DNA of 64,000 bases from Trichinella spiralis (GCA_000181795.3 CM012954.1:15361203-15425202), one strand, 5' to 3'; shown: positions 12,776-26,778, counted from the first letter of the stretch. Notes: a model not told the origin generated them from the sequence alone. Numbers and translations are program-made.

Positions 12776-15700
12776 TTATCCTGTGAAATTTTGCCAAAAG
12801 TAATTTAAATTTATAAAATAATATACTAAATCAAAAAATTAATAACTTTTCACTGAAAAAGATAATTTAAAATCTTTCTCACCAATTCGCAATTAATATT
12901 CAACGCTGTTACTGTGAAATAAAAAGAATTCAAGGTTGGCTATTATGGAAAATTCTTTTTCTAACAATTCTAATTAAATTGATAACAATTCAATTTTTTA
13001 AAATGAAAATAAACATTATTTATTTTTGAAGACAACTTTATGTTGAAAAATGTAATCAACAAAAATTGGACAAACTTTGAAAATGAACGAAGGTATTTTG
13101 AGAGTAAAAAGCCATTCAGGTATCAATTTAAAATATTTTTGCGAGTTTTTTACAGGAAAACTCAAAACCTGTAAATTTAAAATTTTTATAAAACTCAAAA
13201 TTACACCTGACCGTAAAAATGTTGTTAACAATAACGGAATAACTAGCACAAGAAACATGTAAATGAATGTATCATTTGAGTTTATACATCGATTTTAATC
13301 AGTAATTGGGATTCGTATTAACATTTGCGTTGTATCTTTTGTACATTTTTTATACGAGAAGAATCTCTAAAAATTTACACATATTTTTCATATTATGATC
13401 TTTAGATTGGTAGTTTTGCACATTGGCTTATTGAAATGTATTGAATGTCGAAAAATGAATTCACGTATTTAAGCAGAAGCGTTGTGTAATGTATAAGAAA
13501 CTTTTTGAAGTAAACTCCATTGTCATTTTGAAAAGCGGAAAGGCTATTTGTAATCTTTTACCGAAGAGCGGATGCAAGCACGAAAACAAAATTATATTAA
13601 TTACGTAATCTCACTATGTTTGCTTTGCTATCTTATTCCTGTTGTCTAATAATTTCGTCTTTCGTAGGAGATAGGCAAAATTTGTACACTGAAAATTTTC
13701 AGTGCTCACTCAAATTTACCTTTATTCACCTAATAATCAAAGTTAATAAATTTTCTGACTCAGCAAGCATGCGGTGACATCATTCCTATTGCACAATAAA
13801 GAATTATTATTACACATTGTCATTGCTGTTTAAAAGCTTACATTAACCCACGTGAACCAAACAGGTGTTTTCCTTATACTTGTTTATGAATTTCTCTTGA
13901 TGACGTCATTTTAATTCCCACGGTGTTTATCGAAACATTTGTTTAAAATATGACAGGCCAACCGAAAAATTTATACATTTCACATTAAAATAATAAAACA
14001 AAAGTACATTGAACAAGTCTGCTCGACAAGATATGAACGTACAACTGTTTAATATTATAATATTATTATTATTCATTAATAACTTTCAAAGAAATGTACA
14101 ATTTATCGCAGCAATAAGGGAAATAAATAACTTCCGGAAACAAAATTAATCAGCTGCTGCTCTACAAAAAATTAAAAATTATCGGGCATAAATATTGAAT
14201 TATACAAATTAGTTCCGCTTGAAAATTGCATCCACCATATTATGATGATTAGATAATATAACCAAAAAGTATGAAAATTATTCAAATGTGCATGGTGAAA
14301 TAATTTTTAAAAAGTTAACAGTCTTTATTATAAAATGTCACTTTGATTTGCAAATGCAGGAAATACAGTATTTCACTCCAAGTAGGAAAAATTCTGGCCT
14401 ACTAACGATAACACTTTATGAAATATAACAGTGACCAAAATATTTAGAAAAATTAAGATAACTTTCACCTCACAATTAACATAATCGAACAGTTCATTTA
14501 CAATAATTTGCCTATATAATCAAGTTTTATTTTGTACATACTGTAGCAGATTTAGAAAATTCAGACAAAAATAAGTTCTTGCAAAAATAAACATCAATGT
14601 AAATTTCAATATTTTAGCATTTTATTGCTTTTTATTAATAATATACATAAATGTATGCTCTGATTTTAACTTAATTTATGTTACGTAATCAAGCAAAAAG
14701 CACAATACATCGGTCGTTCTTTGAATTTTTTATTTTAGAAAACAGGTAAATAAGCAATTTAATTTATATTTCTTTCAATGAAGCACCAAAAAGCTGTTAC
14801 ATTGCTATTTTTGCAGATAACAAGACAATAAAATTGCAAATTCATAAGACGTTAGAGCAATTATTTTCAAAATTACAGTACCAATGTCAAGTTTTCTTTA
14901 CAGCAAAAGTTACACATTACACAGTTTCAGTGTGAAAAAATTCTTGTAAATAAGTTGCTTTTCATTGAAATGCTATCTCAAAAGTATTTCGAAAATTTGT
15001 GCTCATTAAATATTATGCCGTGACAACTGGTTAATTTAATTTAACGAAATTAAACTTGATTGAATTTTCTGCGAGAATGCAGTCTTATATTTATCATACA
15101 GAACAGTAACAATAACATTAACAGCTGACAAAAAACAATATTTTTTTTTAAAAAAGTGCATTTTTGTAAATTGATGCTTTGTGAATCCGATGTTAAATTC
15201 ATCGCACATTGATGAAGAAAAGTCATAACTTGAGCATCTCAGTGAATTTGAATCTGCTAACTCAGTGGTAAATGAGCTAAACGTACTATACGGCCAATGA
15301 ATAACGCTTTTCAGGTTTTCATTGTGTAGAGCAAAATATTTCAGTATACTTTGGCAAAAAAAAACAAAATTAAATAAAATAAAGCATTTGTAAAGTTAAA
15401 TTTTTGTAATAGCTTTATTTTTTAATTAAAAAATACCGTATAAAAATTTCAAATTATTAATGACAATTAGGTTAATAATACTTCAATGTCCTTGATCCTT
15501 TTATAATTACAGTATGCATTTTACCTTCGTTCAAAGTTGAAAAGTTGTCATTAGAAGACTTCTTTCTTAGATATGCATACTCTGCCTGTTTGAATTTTAC
15601 CTTTTATTAGTTTTTAAATCATCAGCATATCAGCTGCAAACTCGTTCTGTGGGAAAGTTGTTCTTCAGACATGGTGTATGTAATTTTCAGAGTTCACTTT

Positions 15701-16849
15701 ATTATTATGAAGATGTTTGCTTTTTAATGTTGCATGCCGATGTTATAGCATTTCATACTTCATCTTATATTTCCCTTCTAATAAGTATTTATACAGACTA
15801 CTGCATTTTAAACAAATATCAAGCAGAGGTGATATTATTTTTTTATTAGTTTCTAATATGTTGCTAATTTTTTTATAACAGTTTCCGCATAGATATATAC
15901 AGATACACATATAGGTAGTGATAAAAATTCATGTATATATATATATATATGTGGGTATGAATTTTTATTACTATCTATATCTGTATCTGTATGATTTCGT
16001 TTAAATTTAATTTTATAGAATTTCGACAACAAATTTGTTGCAATATTCAAAAGACTTATTATTAGTTAATTGAAAAACAATGGACTGCACTCAATGTATG
16101 GTTGCGTTTTGTTTGTTTTCTAAAAATATACATAAATAATCATAACTATGAGTATGTGCACAAGCGTGTGGTTAGCGCACTTTTTTCTATACCCGTTTTT
16201 TGTGCTGCGTTCTTAAAGGTAGGTTGAATGATTCAATCGTTTAGCGAAAGATTGATTAGACGCATGATTTTGACAGGTGCCGATCCACAGGTTGGTTGGC
16301 AAATGCACACGTTTTTTAGTTTTTCCTTTAAAAATTGTTTCTTTGAATCGCTACTTACGGCATGATGCTTAATGCATTAAACTGATATTAGCATTGAGAA
16401 ATCCAATACATAAATGCGCATCTGCGCATTATCGCTTTTCATGTTAAAAATGTTGTTTCGTTTATTCTATTTTGATAAAATTGTCCAAAAATATCAAATC
16501 AGTTAACTCAAGTACTGCTGAATGTATGTGCATCCAAGCGTGTTGGGTTTCTTTTTAAATACGGATTGCATTTGTGAGCGAGCAATCTTTTCGTTGTTCA
16601 ACTTTGCGAATGTCAATCCTTTAAGAGAAAATGCTATTTTTGAAGAAATCGATGAAAGACCGAATTAGCAGTTGCGTACAACATAGGATCAGTTATATTA
16701 ATTTAGTTTCAAAATAATAATTAAAAAGTGATTTAAATTAAAAATTACTGCATTTCAGGAATATTTAAAGTTATATTTACTCTTTTAAATACCATGTTCT
16801 GGTGTTTGTATGCAATGCGAGAAATTTTTTCTTTTACAGTGAAAAATCA
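12776..16849. other. Spacer/likely 5' region of Ena/VASP, 4 kb
   Basis: Strongly AT-rich, no recognisable gene. A small open frame on the minus strand at 13258-13016 (80 codons, ATG start) opens with a hydrophobic stretch (MFLVLVIPLLLTTFLRSG) that could be a signal or anchor, but the rest has no family signature. An imperfect inverted repeat lies at 15900-15989. The missing 5' exon(s) of the Ena/VASP gene probably lie near the right end. Confidence 0.4.
15900..15989. repeat. Imperfect inverted repeat, about 33 bp arms
   Basis: The left arm (15900-15933) begins CAGATACACATATAGGTAG. The right arm (about 15955-15989) ends CTATCTATATCTGTATCTG, nearly its reverse complement. Three mismatches fall in about 33 positions, and two of these would be G-U pairs in plus-strand RNA. 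The loop is an AT dinucleotide run. It could be a hairpin RNA precursor or a tiny non-autonomous repeat. Confidence 0.6.
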
Positions 16850-18890
16850 ATGGTCGCCATTCAAGCTAGTGTTCTCAACTATGACGATGCGATTAAGAAA
16901 TGGTTACCAGCTGGAGGAAGCAAAATCCAGGAAATGTCAAAAGTGCAGATCTTGCATCATGTTGAAAACAATACTTTTCGTGTTGTTGGAAGAAAATTAC
17001 AAGACCACGATGTAAGTTTAATTTACAATCTCTTTTTATAGTCATTTCGAAATGTGCTTGCAGCATTATAATCTGCTGCTATATTTATTTTTTCTAAGAG
17101 ACGAATGTTACATTTTTTTACATTCCTGACAAGTCAATTATTTGAAATGTGATTGGTGGCCTATTTATGAGGAATATTGCATAGAATTATTGAATGAACA
17201 GTTTGAACAAACAGCTTTGCATGAAAATGAATTTTGTTTCTCAATTTAGGTGGTAATCAACTGCGCTATTATACCTGGTTTAAAATACAATTTTACAAGC
17301 GACACTTTTCATCAATGGCGTGATCATATAAATCAAAAATTGTACGGATTGAACTTTTTGAATCTGGAAGATGCGGTAACGTTCGGTACGGTGATGAGTC
17401 GCGTTTTGGAAATGATCAATTCTTATCGAACTCAGGGTAAGCTTTTTTTTGTTCAAATGTTTCGGTTTTTTCACTTCAATAGTCAATTTAAGCCCAATCA
17501 AATGTAAATCGTCCAAGCATGGCATATACAGAACAAGGCTCAGTGACGGTTTCTCGTCAAACTGTAAATGGAAATACAACATCCGTTCTTCAGGATAATA
17601 TGGAAATGCGAATGGACAATTTCGACCTCCGAAGACCAATTCAACAAGAAAATAGTGGTTTGAAAAAACTAAACTGATAATTTTACACACAACATTTTGT
17701 TGTTGTTGTTTCTCTTTTCCAGCGAACAACAGTGCTTATTGTTCAATGAGCGGTGGTGGGAAAACTGTTAGCCAAGGTACTCTGGCTTCGAGTCCGTCGA
17801 AGCCAACAGCACCAATGCCACCAACGATACAGCCGGCTTCTTCTCAAGCTGCTTACGGTCAGTGCAAGAGGCCGATTCCACCGGCTTCTACCAGGGCCCA
17901 AGTTATGAGCGATCCACCGCCGGCACCACCACCGCCCACACGATCCATGACTACCTCTACACCGAGCAGGCAGTCGATGGCGCAGGCGTTGGCCAGTGCA
18001 AAATTGCGCCCAGTTCCGGATGAAGTGAAAAATGCAAGATCCAGCTCAACCGGTAGCATTACCGAAACGGCAAATTTGAATCGTTTCGGAACTATATCCA
18101 GTCAAGCTCATCATTCGATCATATCAGAAATCACATCCGCCATTGCGAGACGGAATCTACTCAAAGAAGGAGGAGGAAATCAGTCGCCATCCAGTGCTGT
18201 CAGTGAGGTGAATGCTGATCAAGAAAATACGCCTCGATCTGATCCAGGTAAAATAATGCTTATTAATCGCTTGCACTTAAAAACAAGATTGCTATTATTA
18301 TTATTATAATTATTAGAAATAAGAAAAAATTTCGAAAATCGATCCAGTGCAGGAGGTAGGCTTAGCTGCGCACCGGTTAACACAGATTCACCGCAAGTGC
18401 ATCGCAAGTGAGTATAGCATGTATGATGATCGGTGTTTTATTTTTTTTTCTGATTGTCGGTGTTCAGAGCTCCAAGCGGTTCATCACTCAGTTCCCAAGA
18501 TGACGGAATGGCATTGCGTACAGCTTCATCTGGCGCAGTTGTTGTCAACGGTCAGTCGAATGATCCACTTGAGCAGATAAAAATGGAAATCATACTCTGC
18601 ATGAAAGAGGAAGTTTCTCGCGCTAAAGCAGAAATTCTCGAATGTAAGCAATTCAGGGATGATTTAATTATAATAGTTATCTGTATGTATGTATGTTTGT
18701 TTGTTTCATTATTTCCCTTCATCGACGGTACATTTGAATATGTTAAACTCTGTTGTTTTTCTTCATTGACGACGGTGCAGGGGTTTTATTTGTCGGATAC
18801 TTATTTTCTTCAACGTCGAGTACATGTGAAAACAAGTGATCCATCTTCCAGTTAGATGCTTCTGTTTACTGGTCGGGTACTAGAGATTGA
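16850..18890 (+). CDS. Ena/VASP family actin regulator
   Basis: Exons 16850-17011, 17250-17436, 17493-17654, 17723-18247, 18317-18407 and 18468-18643, all in phase, plus an uncertain last exon; about 445 residues. Ena/VASP proteins bind barbed ends and speed actin filament growth at leading edges and in growth cones. An EVH1 domain fills residues 1-115 (LNYDDAIKKWLPAG, FRVVGRK, VVINCAIIPG, FHQWRDHINQKLYGLNF) and keeps the aromatic Tyr/Trp/Phe ligand pocket. A Ser/Pro-rich middle with DPPPAPPPPTR is short and lacks long profilin-loading poly-Pro runs. The EVH2 parts follow: a G-actin site (MAQALASAKLRPV), an F-actin site (SEITSAIARRNLLKEGG) and a tetramerising coiled coil (DPLEQIKMEIILCMKEEV). 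The ATG at 16850 lies within the first EVH1 exon; an upstream exon with a two-base overhang may supply the true start. The last exon could begin after the acceptor at about 18780 or at about 18852 (stop 18888-18890). Confidence 0.85.
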
Positions 18891-20722
18891 TATTGTTTAC
18901 AAATGTCAAGAGAATAAGAAGAATAAGATGATGGTGATAATGATGAAGAAGCAGTGCTAACAATGGGAAAGATAAATGGCGAAATCTCTTCAAAACTGAA
19001 CAACTGTTTACATTTATATATAGCGGCAAACGTTTCTATGATATGTGCATGAACAACATCGAGAAAACGATTGCACCAGAAGCTAGTTTTCCCGTAGTGA
19101 TGATGATGATGCTAATGGTGCTTGGTTGAAATAATCTTCGTTGCAAGAAAAGCATTTTATACTGCTTGAGTACACTCGCATTGTTGCATCGCTATTTTTG
19201 CTAGTTGCACTTAGTTTATATGGAGAAATGCAATTGAATAAGCGAAAGAAAAGAATATGATGAACAAGCAGACAATTTGAATAAATAGTAGAATAATGGA
19301 ATAATTTATAATTATGACTATGTAGAAATTATAAAGTTAGCACAAACGATTTTACACCTGCACCTGGGTTATGCAATAGTAGAAAAGCAAACAAACGCGC
19401 ACCAATATTAATTTTGATCTCGTGCATACTGGTGGTGGTGTTTATTTTGTTCCAAGTTTGAACAAATCGATTTCAACGAACAGTTTACACAATTCGAAGC
19501 GTAGAAGAAGAAAATGAATACAATTTTGACAATTGTTATCAATTTGCATGAAAGCTACAAATTATTTATTGATTATTATTTGAAATTGTATTAGAAAAAT
19601 TGCAAATTTTTAAAGAAATTTCATTCTCTTTCATTTTAAAAAAATGATTTCCATTTTCAAAATACGCTTAATAATAATAATTTGCGATTTCTTTTTCACA
19701 ATTTCTGTGTTGAAGAAGAAATTTTTTTTAATATTTAATTTGATAATATGTGTAAACTTTTTAGGCATGCGTCAATACTTTGGTGAAAAATGACAATGCT
19801 GAAATGACGACGTAAATCAATTTTTCGCGAAGAAAGCCCATTTTATCTTTAATTTGAACATTATTCTATCACGCATAATATGTTCTCAATAATTATTTAC
19901 AACTTATTCATTTTATATGATGGCCTCTCATAGATTGCAGTTGATGTATCGCTTACATGTATGTGTGTGTATGTATGTACATTTTCACAATGCAAAAAAC
20001 AATAATCATTGACACTTACCAAAATTGTATTTGCTTTCAACTCTGCTTTGACATCATTGTAGCACGGCTTCTGCTTTGCTCCACATTTTAGATAACGGGT
20101 TGAGTGAAAATATTCGCTTCCATGCTTTTCTTCTCCATTTTGTTGTTCATCTGCCGCTTTATTATAGTATTATCGAGAATATATATATCTACTATGTTTA
20201 CCCTCGATTTGATTAGCCGTTTACTGAATTGTTATGCAAATTTTATTGCTTTCCTGCCGAGGCATATCACGCATTTGTTTACTTTTCTACCTTGCAATTT
20301 GCCTTTCTTTTAGTGTTATCAATATTATTAATAATCTACTTAGCTCATCTCTTGTTGAACAAAGTACCACTAGTTCAAACTGCCTCGGCTGTTTAATTTC
20401 ATTTCATTTGATCTTCTGCCAGATTTTCTTGGCTGCTAATCTTTTCATTTTTAATTTTTGTGCTCGACCAATGATGCCATCTAGGAATACTCTAGTGGTG
20501 CTGTACGGATCGCTGCCATTGAAAAGAAAGAAAAAAAAGTTTATTTAATAAATGAATAATAAATAATATAATTAAATTAAGTGACAATGATATGCTATTA
20601 TGTTGAAATCGTTTGCTTATCATAAATAATTTGTTTTTAATTTAATTGAATGAACAATTTGATGGAGAAAAACAATTTTTAGTCTGGATCACCACCTATT
20701 GTATCTAATAAATTTTTGGCAG
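18891..20722. other. Spacer between Ena/VASP and RNase T2
   Basis: Probably the Ena/VASP 3' UTR, then the promoter and signal-peptide exon of the RNase T2 gene. Open frames at 20104-20313 and 20234-20548 are hydrophobic and AT-driven, with no family signature. The first RNase exon was not located. Confidence 0.35.
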
Positions 20723-21973
20723 CTAACATTAGTCTGCTGTGGCGGGACGTGGGATTATTACGTTTTCACGCAAGTTTGGCCACCAGGTATTTGCTTTGTA
20801 GGAGAAGGGGAAGTATGTAATTTATTTTCATTACTTTACAACTGTTCACCTTTATTTCTAATACGTTGTTTCCATATCTCAGACAACGCCTTGCTTGAAA
20901 TCTTTTAAGCAATGGACAATACATGGCTTGTGGTAAGCATTGTATTGTGTTGATCTTAAAGTGAACATATATATATATATATATATTCATTTCATGTTTT
21001 ATTTATTTCAGGCCCTCGTTTAGTAAATCACAACATGCTTCACCAGCATTTTGTTATAATGAAACAGGCTTCCATGTGAATGATCTGCAAGTATATAGAA
21101 ATTGTTTAATTGACAAAACAAATCAACACTGACATAATAAACTACTGTTCAATCAATTTCAGCAAATAATTCCATCGCTAAATACGTTCTGGCCAAATCT
21201 GTTAAAGAATAAATCTGAATCAAGTTTATGGTAAAAATGTTTTTCATTTTAAAGTCTTCTTTCTTTATTAAATGAAAAGTTACATTTGAACTTAAAGAGT
21301 TCTTGTAAAATTCACATATTCACATAAAGTATCACAATTTAAAGGCGCCATGAATGGCTGAAGCACGGAACATGCGCATTTGGAACTCTCGATTCTACAT
21401 CTGCGTTCAAGTATTTCCAATTGGGGATTCAACTGAAGCTCCTGTACAGTGTCGATTTGTAAGTTATTCCCGATGGATAAATTGATCGAGTTTTGATCTT
21501 CAAGTTTTTATTAGAATTTTGAAAATGAATGGAATTGTCCCTACACTGAAAAACAGCTACAAGGCAAGCGACTTTGCACTAGCGGTTAAGAAAGCGATTC
21601 AAGTTTGGCCCACCGTTAGCTGTACTTTTGAAAAAGTAAGACAAATACAAAACTGTAAAGCTTTTTCACTGTGAATTGAATCGAATATGTAAACAGTGAA
21701 ATTGTTTTTCTAGTAAAGTCCACAAGCAAATTATTAACAAATGAAAGCTATAATTTTTTCTTTTTTACTACCTAACAGTGCTATAAGAGATGGCTACTGG
21801 CGGACATTCGGCTTTGCTTTACGAAAACGCTGCTATCTGAAGACTGTTTTGCTTCGAAATCATTTTTGAAATTTCAACTCGACCACAGCAACTCGACGGA
21901 AGGTTCGACAACTTTACCTCAAATATGTAAATGCCCTGACTACGTTCCAATTTGGTACATTCCAGCAGAATAA
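20723..21973 (+). CDS. Ribonuclease T2 (secreted/lysosomal), first exon not found
   Basis: Exons 20723-20812, 20883-20932, 21012-21090, 21163-21230, 21345-21458, 21515-21635 and 21779-21973, all phase-consistent, give about 238 residues, near family length once a signal peptide is added. RNase T2 enzymes cleave RNA through 2',3'-cyclic phosphates, usually in lysosomes or outside the cell. Both active-site boxes are present: CAS I KQWTIHGLWPS and CAS II RHEWLKHGTCAFG, so the His, Glu, Lys and His needed for catalysis are in place. The N-terminal strand YVFTQVWPPGICF fits the usual LVLQWP-x-C segment. LNTFWPNLL is the family's FWP region, and cysteines typical of the fold recur (SCTFEKCYKRW, IRLCF, CKCPDYVP). 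N-glycosylation sequons occur (CYNET, NKSES, HSNSTEG). An upstream exon must supply the start and signal peptide. The ends of this gene do not look damaged. Confidence 0.9.
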
Positions 21974-24900
21974 TTCTCTGACAACCTATGAAACTGCGTT
22001 TTTGTTTTCAGTTGAAAATTACTTCAATGATTCGCTTAATGATGATAATGATGATAGGAATTAACTGAATAAAAGTGTGATGTTTGAAATTTTGCAATGT
22101 ACGTAAATATTTGAATTGAAAAATTGAAAAAAAGAATTCAAACTAATTTCACGTTATCATTCTTCCAATGCACAAGTGACTGACTAGGAAAAAAAATTCA
22201 TTTTTCATTTATAATATTACTCAATGTTTACAAACAACGGTACTTGAACATCAATTTTGTAATACTGTAGTGTATTTTGTATTAGTTTGATTGGTATTTC
22301 TTTTTTGCTGTGCACAATATTAAGTAAGTGACAGCGTAGAATTTCCGAAGCAAGAATAGAAAAGAAAAGGAAAGAAAAAAAAATCACCACTAAACGTTAA
22401 TAATGAGCAAACGCTGAGATAAGAGGCAAAATAAATGGTGAAAATAAAATTTATTGCCCCATCAATGCGAGCATAATTCAGGTCTGTCGAGACGTTTGTT
22501 GAACAGTTTTACTACTGGATGAAATAGTTTCCAAGCAATGAAATAAATAATAAATATGTATTAAAGTAATAATAAAAAACCGTCAAGTGAGTTAGATGCA
22601 CATATATACATATATGTGATCGTTTTAAATTTATTGCATTTGAATAATAAAAGTGGAAATAAAATCAGGACAACAGCCAAAGTTTGTGAAAATTTTATTT
22701 GGTGGTGAAATAAAAATGCAAGTGGGGGAGCAGCAGTTTTGATGACTAGAAATCAAGCGTGCAATTTTGGAATGATTTCAATGAACTCAGTCCAGTCAGC
22801 AACTGGGAACACTGAGAGATGTGATGATAAAACTTTTGGTGATACTTTCCAGATGTAAAAAATAAAATTTATTTATTTGTTTGTATAATTTTTCAAAAAA
22901 AATGTAATTTTTCGCACGTGATGATGAAGTTGTTATTTGGCAATTGTGCAGAGCAAAACAGAGTAGAGCAGAATATCAGAATAAACACCATCAAGCAGTG
23001 TGTTGGGAAAAAAGAAAAATGGCGAAACAATTTTCAACGCATCACCAGGCATGCAACGGCGGCAAGTCTTTGATTTGTAAAATTGAAAATGAGCCGTAAA
23101 ATGTCATTCATTGAAAATGGTGAAAGAAAAAGGGGGGATGATGCGCGTACAACCTGTGAACAGGTTCTTGGAGCATCAATTTGCAGAAGCCTGATTAAAT
23201 TGATCGACGCCCGAGTTGGTTTGGAACGGGTGAACTGAAGCTGAACAAGCGGCTACAGTGAAGAGCAGCAGCAGCACCAGTACAACGCCAGTGCTGAGCA
23301 TGCATGCAACAATTTCTCTCTCTCAATTCTGCTTCAATGGAAAATTGCTGACAACAATCTGTCAAAAATTGCCGTCGGTCTAAAAAGACATTCAACTTTT
23401 TCCCATCTTGCAAAAATACTACTTACTAATCTGATCAGCTTCATTCATTCATTCAAACCTTCCTCCTGTATCAACCCTTTTACCACAACAACCAATACAA
23501 TGTTATACTGTTCACTTTTTGTTGCTGCTGTTACACATTTTTCATTCATTTGCATACAACTGTGTGTGTGTGTGTGTGCATGCGTAAACTATTTCAATTT
23601 TACATTGAATACAATATATATATATATGTATTTGCAAAATGAGAAGAAGAAGAAGAAAACAATTTTCATTCATAAAACACAACTTATAGTATAGGTTACA
23701 TCAATGAAGCACAAAGTGGGAAAAGTTCAACATTTGATTATTTATCAAATTATTAATGGTCAGTAATGTATGTTTGCATGCAATGTAAATATGAATAAAT
23801 ATATAAATGAACAATACTTCTCAGTGTAACAATCTATTGCATGGCATATTTATGAATAATAACAACATATAATAAGTATACGCTAAACTGAAAATTCATC
23901 ATCATCATCAATCATTCATCATAGAACATGCTATTTTCAACAGAGTGATCATTTTTACTTTGCACCCATTTGCAATTTTATTATTATTCTTCTTTTTTAC
24001 ATTATTGCATTGCTGAACTGAATAAATTTAAAAATAAAATAATAAAAAAGCAATTTAAAGTTATTTTTCAATAATGAGCTAATGATAAAATAAAATAAAA
24101 TGAGAATAAAAGCATCAAAACTAGATTTCAATGAAGTCTGTATTTTGGTAATATAATTTTAAACGACAACAGGTCAGTTGCTGTTGATTAAGATGCAAAA
24201 TAAGTCAACCGGATGCCCTTCTTGAAAATAACTATTTTCTTCACGCCTTCAGTTCAAATTTGAAACGAGAAACCCAAGGAAAAACCCCCAATTTTGCTAA
24301 TAATAATAATAATGTTTATTTTAAAATTTTCATTTGAATTCAATTTCATTCAGTTTAAAAATCCAGCTGCAACTCACACTAATAAACTTAAATTCACTGA
24401 ACCGTATTATGCAACAGAAATACAATTGCAACTCGATATGCTTCGTGTTGTATTTATTGCAAAAAGATGAAATTCGAAATTTGCATAATAATTATGAAAA
24501 CTTCTGTTTCTAGTAATAAGAAACCAACGAATAGTGATGGAAAACTTTTTGTTTTTCAATTTAAAAGATGCTCTCAAAATAACATTTCGCACTTTTACAA
24601 GTGGAAGAGGAGGAAAAAAAAATTCAATTTAACAAAATTTCCCAACCAAATTGAAGCTATTCTGTGAAAAAAGAAATCGACAAACAAACACATGTGACAA
24701 GTGACAATTTTTTTGGTTTTTATTTTTTTGCAAATATTCAAAACACGAAAAGCACAACGGAAACGTTGAAATAAACAAGCAAACAAATTAATGAACAAAA
24801 TTTCCCCCCTTCCACTTTTGCTTCAATCTCTACTTGCAAAAGTTGACAATCTTGTATTATAATTATTGGCACAGTGTAAGAGCAGTTGAGATAATAATAA

Positions 24901-26778
24901 TAATAATAATTTTCATAAAACACGTTAAATTGTTTAAATTAAATAAATTACTTCTGTTGACAGGTAACAGCAACATTAACTTCAAAGCAGCGGCAAGAAG
25001 GAAACAAGAAACTGGAACAAAACGGTGCAAAGCATCGGTAGCAAATTATTAACGGCTTCTTGACACAAGCAACAGCTGTCTCGAGAGAGGAAATTAATTT
25101 CACCAATCTCTCTCCTAATCATCAGCATGCCTGAGATCAAATGGCCCAATTTTTGTACCAAACTATCATCAAAGTTCACAATTTCATTTATGCACAATTT
25201 ATCTGTGGAAAATTGCCACTTTTTTTTGATTGGTCCCTTTTCGCATCACCATATTTTTTGCCATGCAGAAGTTTACACTATTATCAAGCTTTATTATTTA
25301 TTCTAGTCTTTTCGGCATTTTTCAAAAGATTATGAAAAATTAATCAATTGCAAATACAAACGTCAGTCGGCATCGGCTATAACGCATAAAGCTCTCAACT
25401 GAAAGCGATCAACCGCAACCTGAAAATCACTGTTCCAAACCAATGAATCCAATGGATGCAGCATTTGATGTTTCGAAAAAAAAGAATAAATGAAAATACT
25501 TTCGTCAGCATTGCAGCAATTTATCTATTAAAAAAACTGTCAAAAATGGAAAATTTTCCCACAAAATCCAATCATACGATGAATGCATAATACAACAGCA
25601 ATCATTTGCAGATTTTTCAATTGCATGCTGTCTGTTTGTTGACTTCTTTTTTCAACGGATATATTATAAATCAATTCAACAATTGTGATTCAATTATGAA
25701 ATAGTGAAATGCACAATTGCAATTTTTTCTTCCAATCTTGAATTTTGCCGATTTGTTGAAATCTATCCATCTATCTATCTATCTATCTGTCTGTCTATCT
25801 ATCTATCTATCTATCTATCTTGCCGATGCGATAGCCAAAAGCGATGCCAGTTCGTAGTCGTTGCGGCGCAACAGACAGCCTGGCGTCGATGGAAAAATGC
25901 GATGAACCAAAACATTTCTTCAAAGTGTCATCAAAAAATATACAGTACACTTTAGTGTGATTGAATTAATAATAATAATAATAATAATTTCAGCTTATCG
26001 ATATGGTTCAATTTATGAATCTGATAAGTCGATACACCGAAAGTCAATTATCTTCATTTACACTCATTGAAAAATCTTCATCTCATACTCATTCATTGCT
26101 TACTTGATAAAAAAAGGCAAAATAATATTATTATTAACAAGTCAAAACATTATAGAACAGAAAGTTTTCCTGATAATAACTTTACATGTTTATTAAGTAA
26201 AAAAAAAGAATCAAGAGGGACCCTGCTAAAATTCGGCGCTTCATTGAAGCCGGTTTTTCGAAAGCCCTGCTCCGGCACGAGTTGGGGCATAAAAATTTTG
26301 GGACACCTGCTTTGACAGCAGCACGTCGACCTGGAACCGCCCGGGGCTTCATCTCTCGGAACAGGATAGCAAGCGTTGACCAATGAAAGTTCAGGATTCG
26401 GCCACGCCCTCTGGCGAAATCGTCCAATCCAATCGTTGGAACGAAAACTCGCTTTCATTGATAACTTTACTGTCAAATCGGTGAATGAACAATCACGGCC
26501 AAGTGGAATTGAAGCTACTTACTTAGCAGTGTGCTTGGTTGTTGCGGAGGTCGATTTCGAATTTGGCCGAAGACCAATCACCACCACCACCACCATCTAT
26601 AGAAAGGTAAAAAGTCGACCGAAAACGTCCCAGCAGAAAATCGTCAAAAAAAACCTTAACCTTCACCATCTATCTATCTATGCTTAAAATGCACATATCC
26701 GTGCAATGTGTGTGTGTGTGTGTTTGTGGATAAACGGTTTTTTTCTTTAGCAGATAAAAAATCTCACACAATTGGAAT
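21974..26778. other. Long spacer and probable KLF 5' region
   Basis: No coding gene recognised in 4.8 kb. It holds the RNase 3' end and long AT-rich stretches. GC-richer patches occur at about 23160-23420 and 26220-26640; the latter, next to the KLF first coding exon, is the best candidate for its promoter and 5' UTR (CCAATGAAAGT at about 26380). An (ATCT)n microsatellite lies at about 25761-25820 and a (TG)n run at about 23561-23579. Open frames in this stretch (for example 26150-26476 minus and 26376-26687 plus) show no family signature. Confidence 0.4.
25761..25820 (+). repeat. (ATCT)n microsatellite
   Basis: About 14 tetranucleotide units, interrupted once by two CTGT units near 25788-25795. 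It is a simple tandem repeat. Confidence 0.95.

Noticed and set aside
20104-20548. Hydrophobic frames before RNase T2 as a separate membrane protein
   Set aside because: Composition is driven by AT-rich codons and no start, splice or family evidence supports them.
25761-25820. Regular repeat that might be taken for a CRISPR array
   Set aside because: It is a plain ATCT microsatellite without spacers, in an animal genome.
26150-26687. Overlapping frames on both strands upstream of KLF exon 1
   Set aside because: No family signature; the block is better explained as a GC-richer 5' UTR or promoter.
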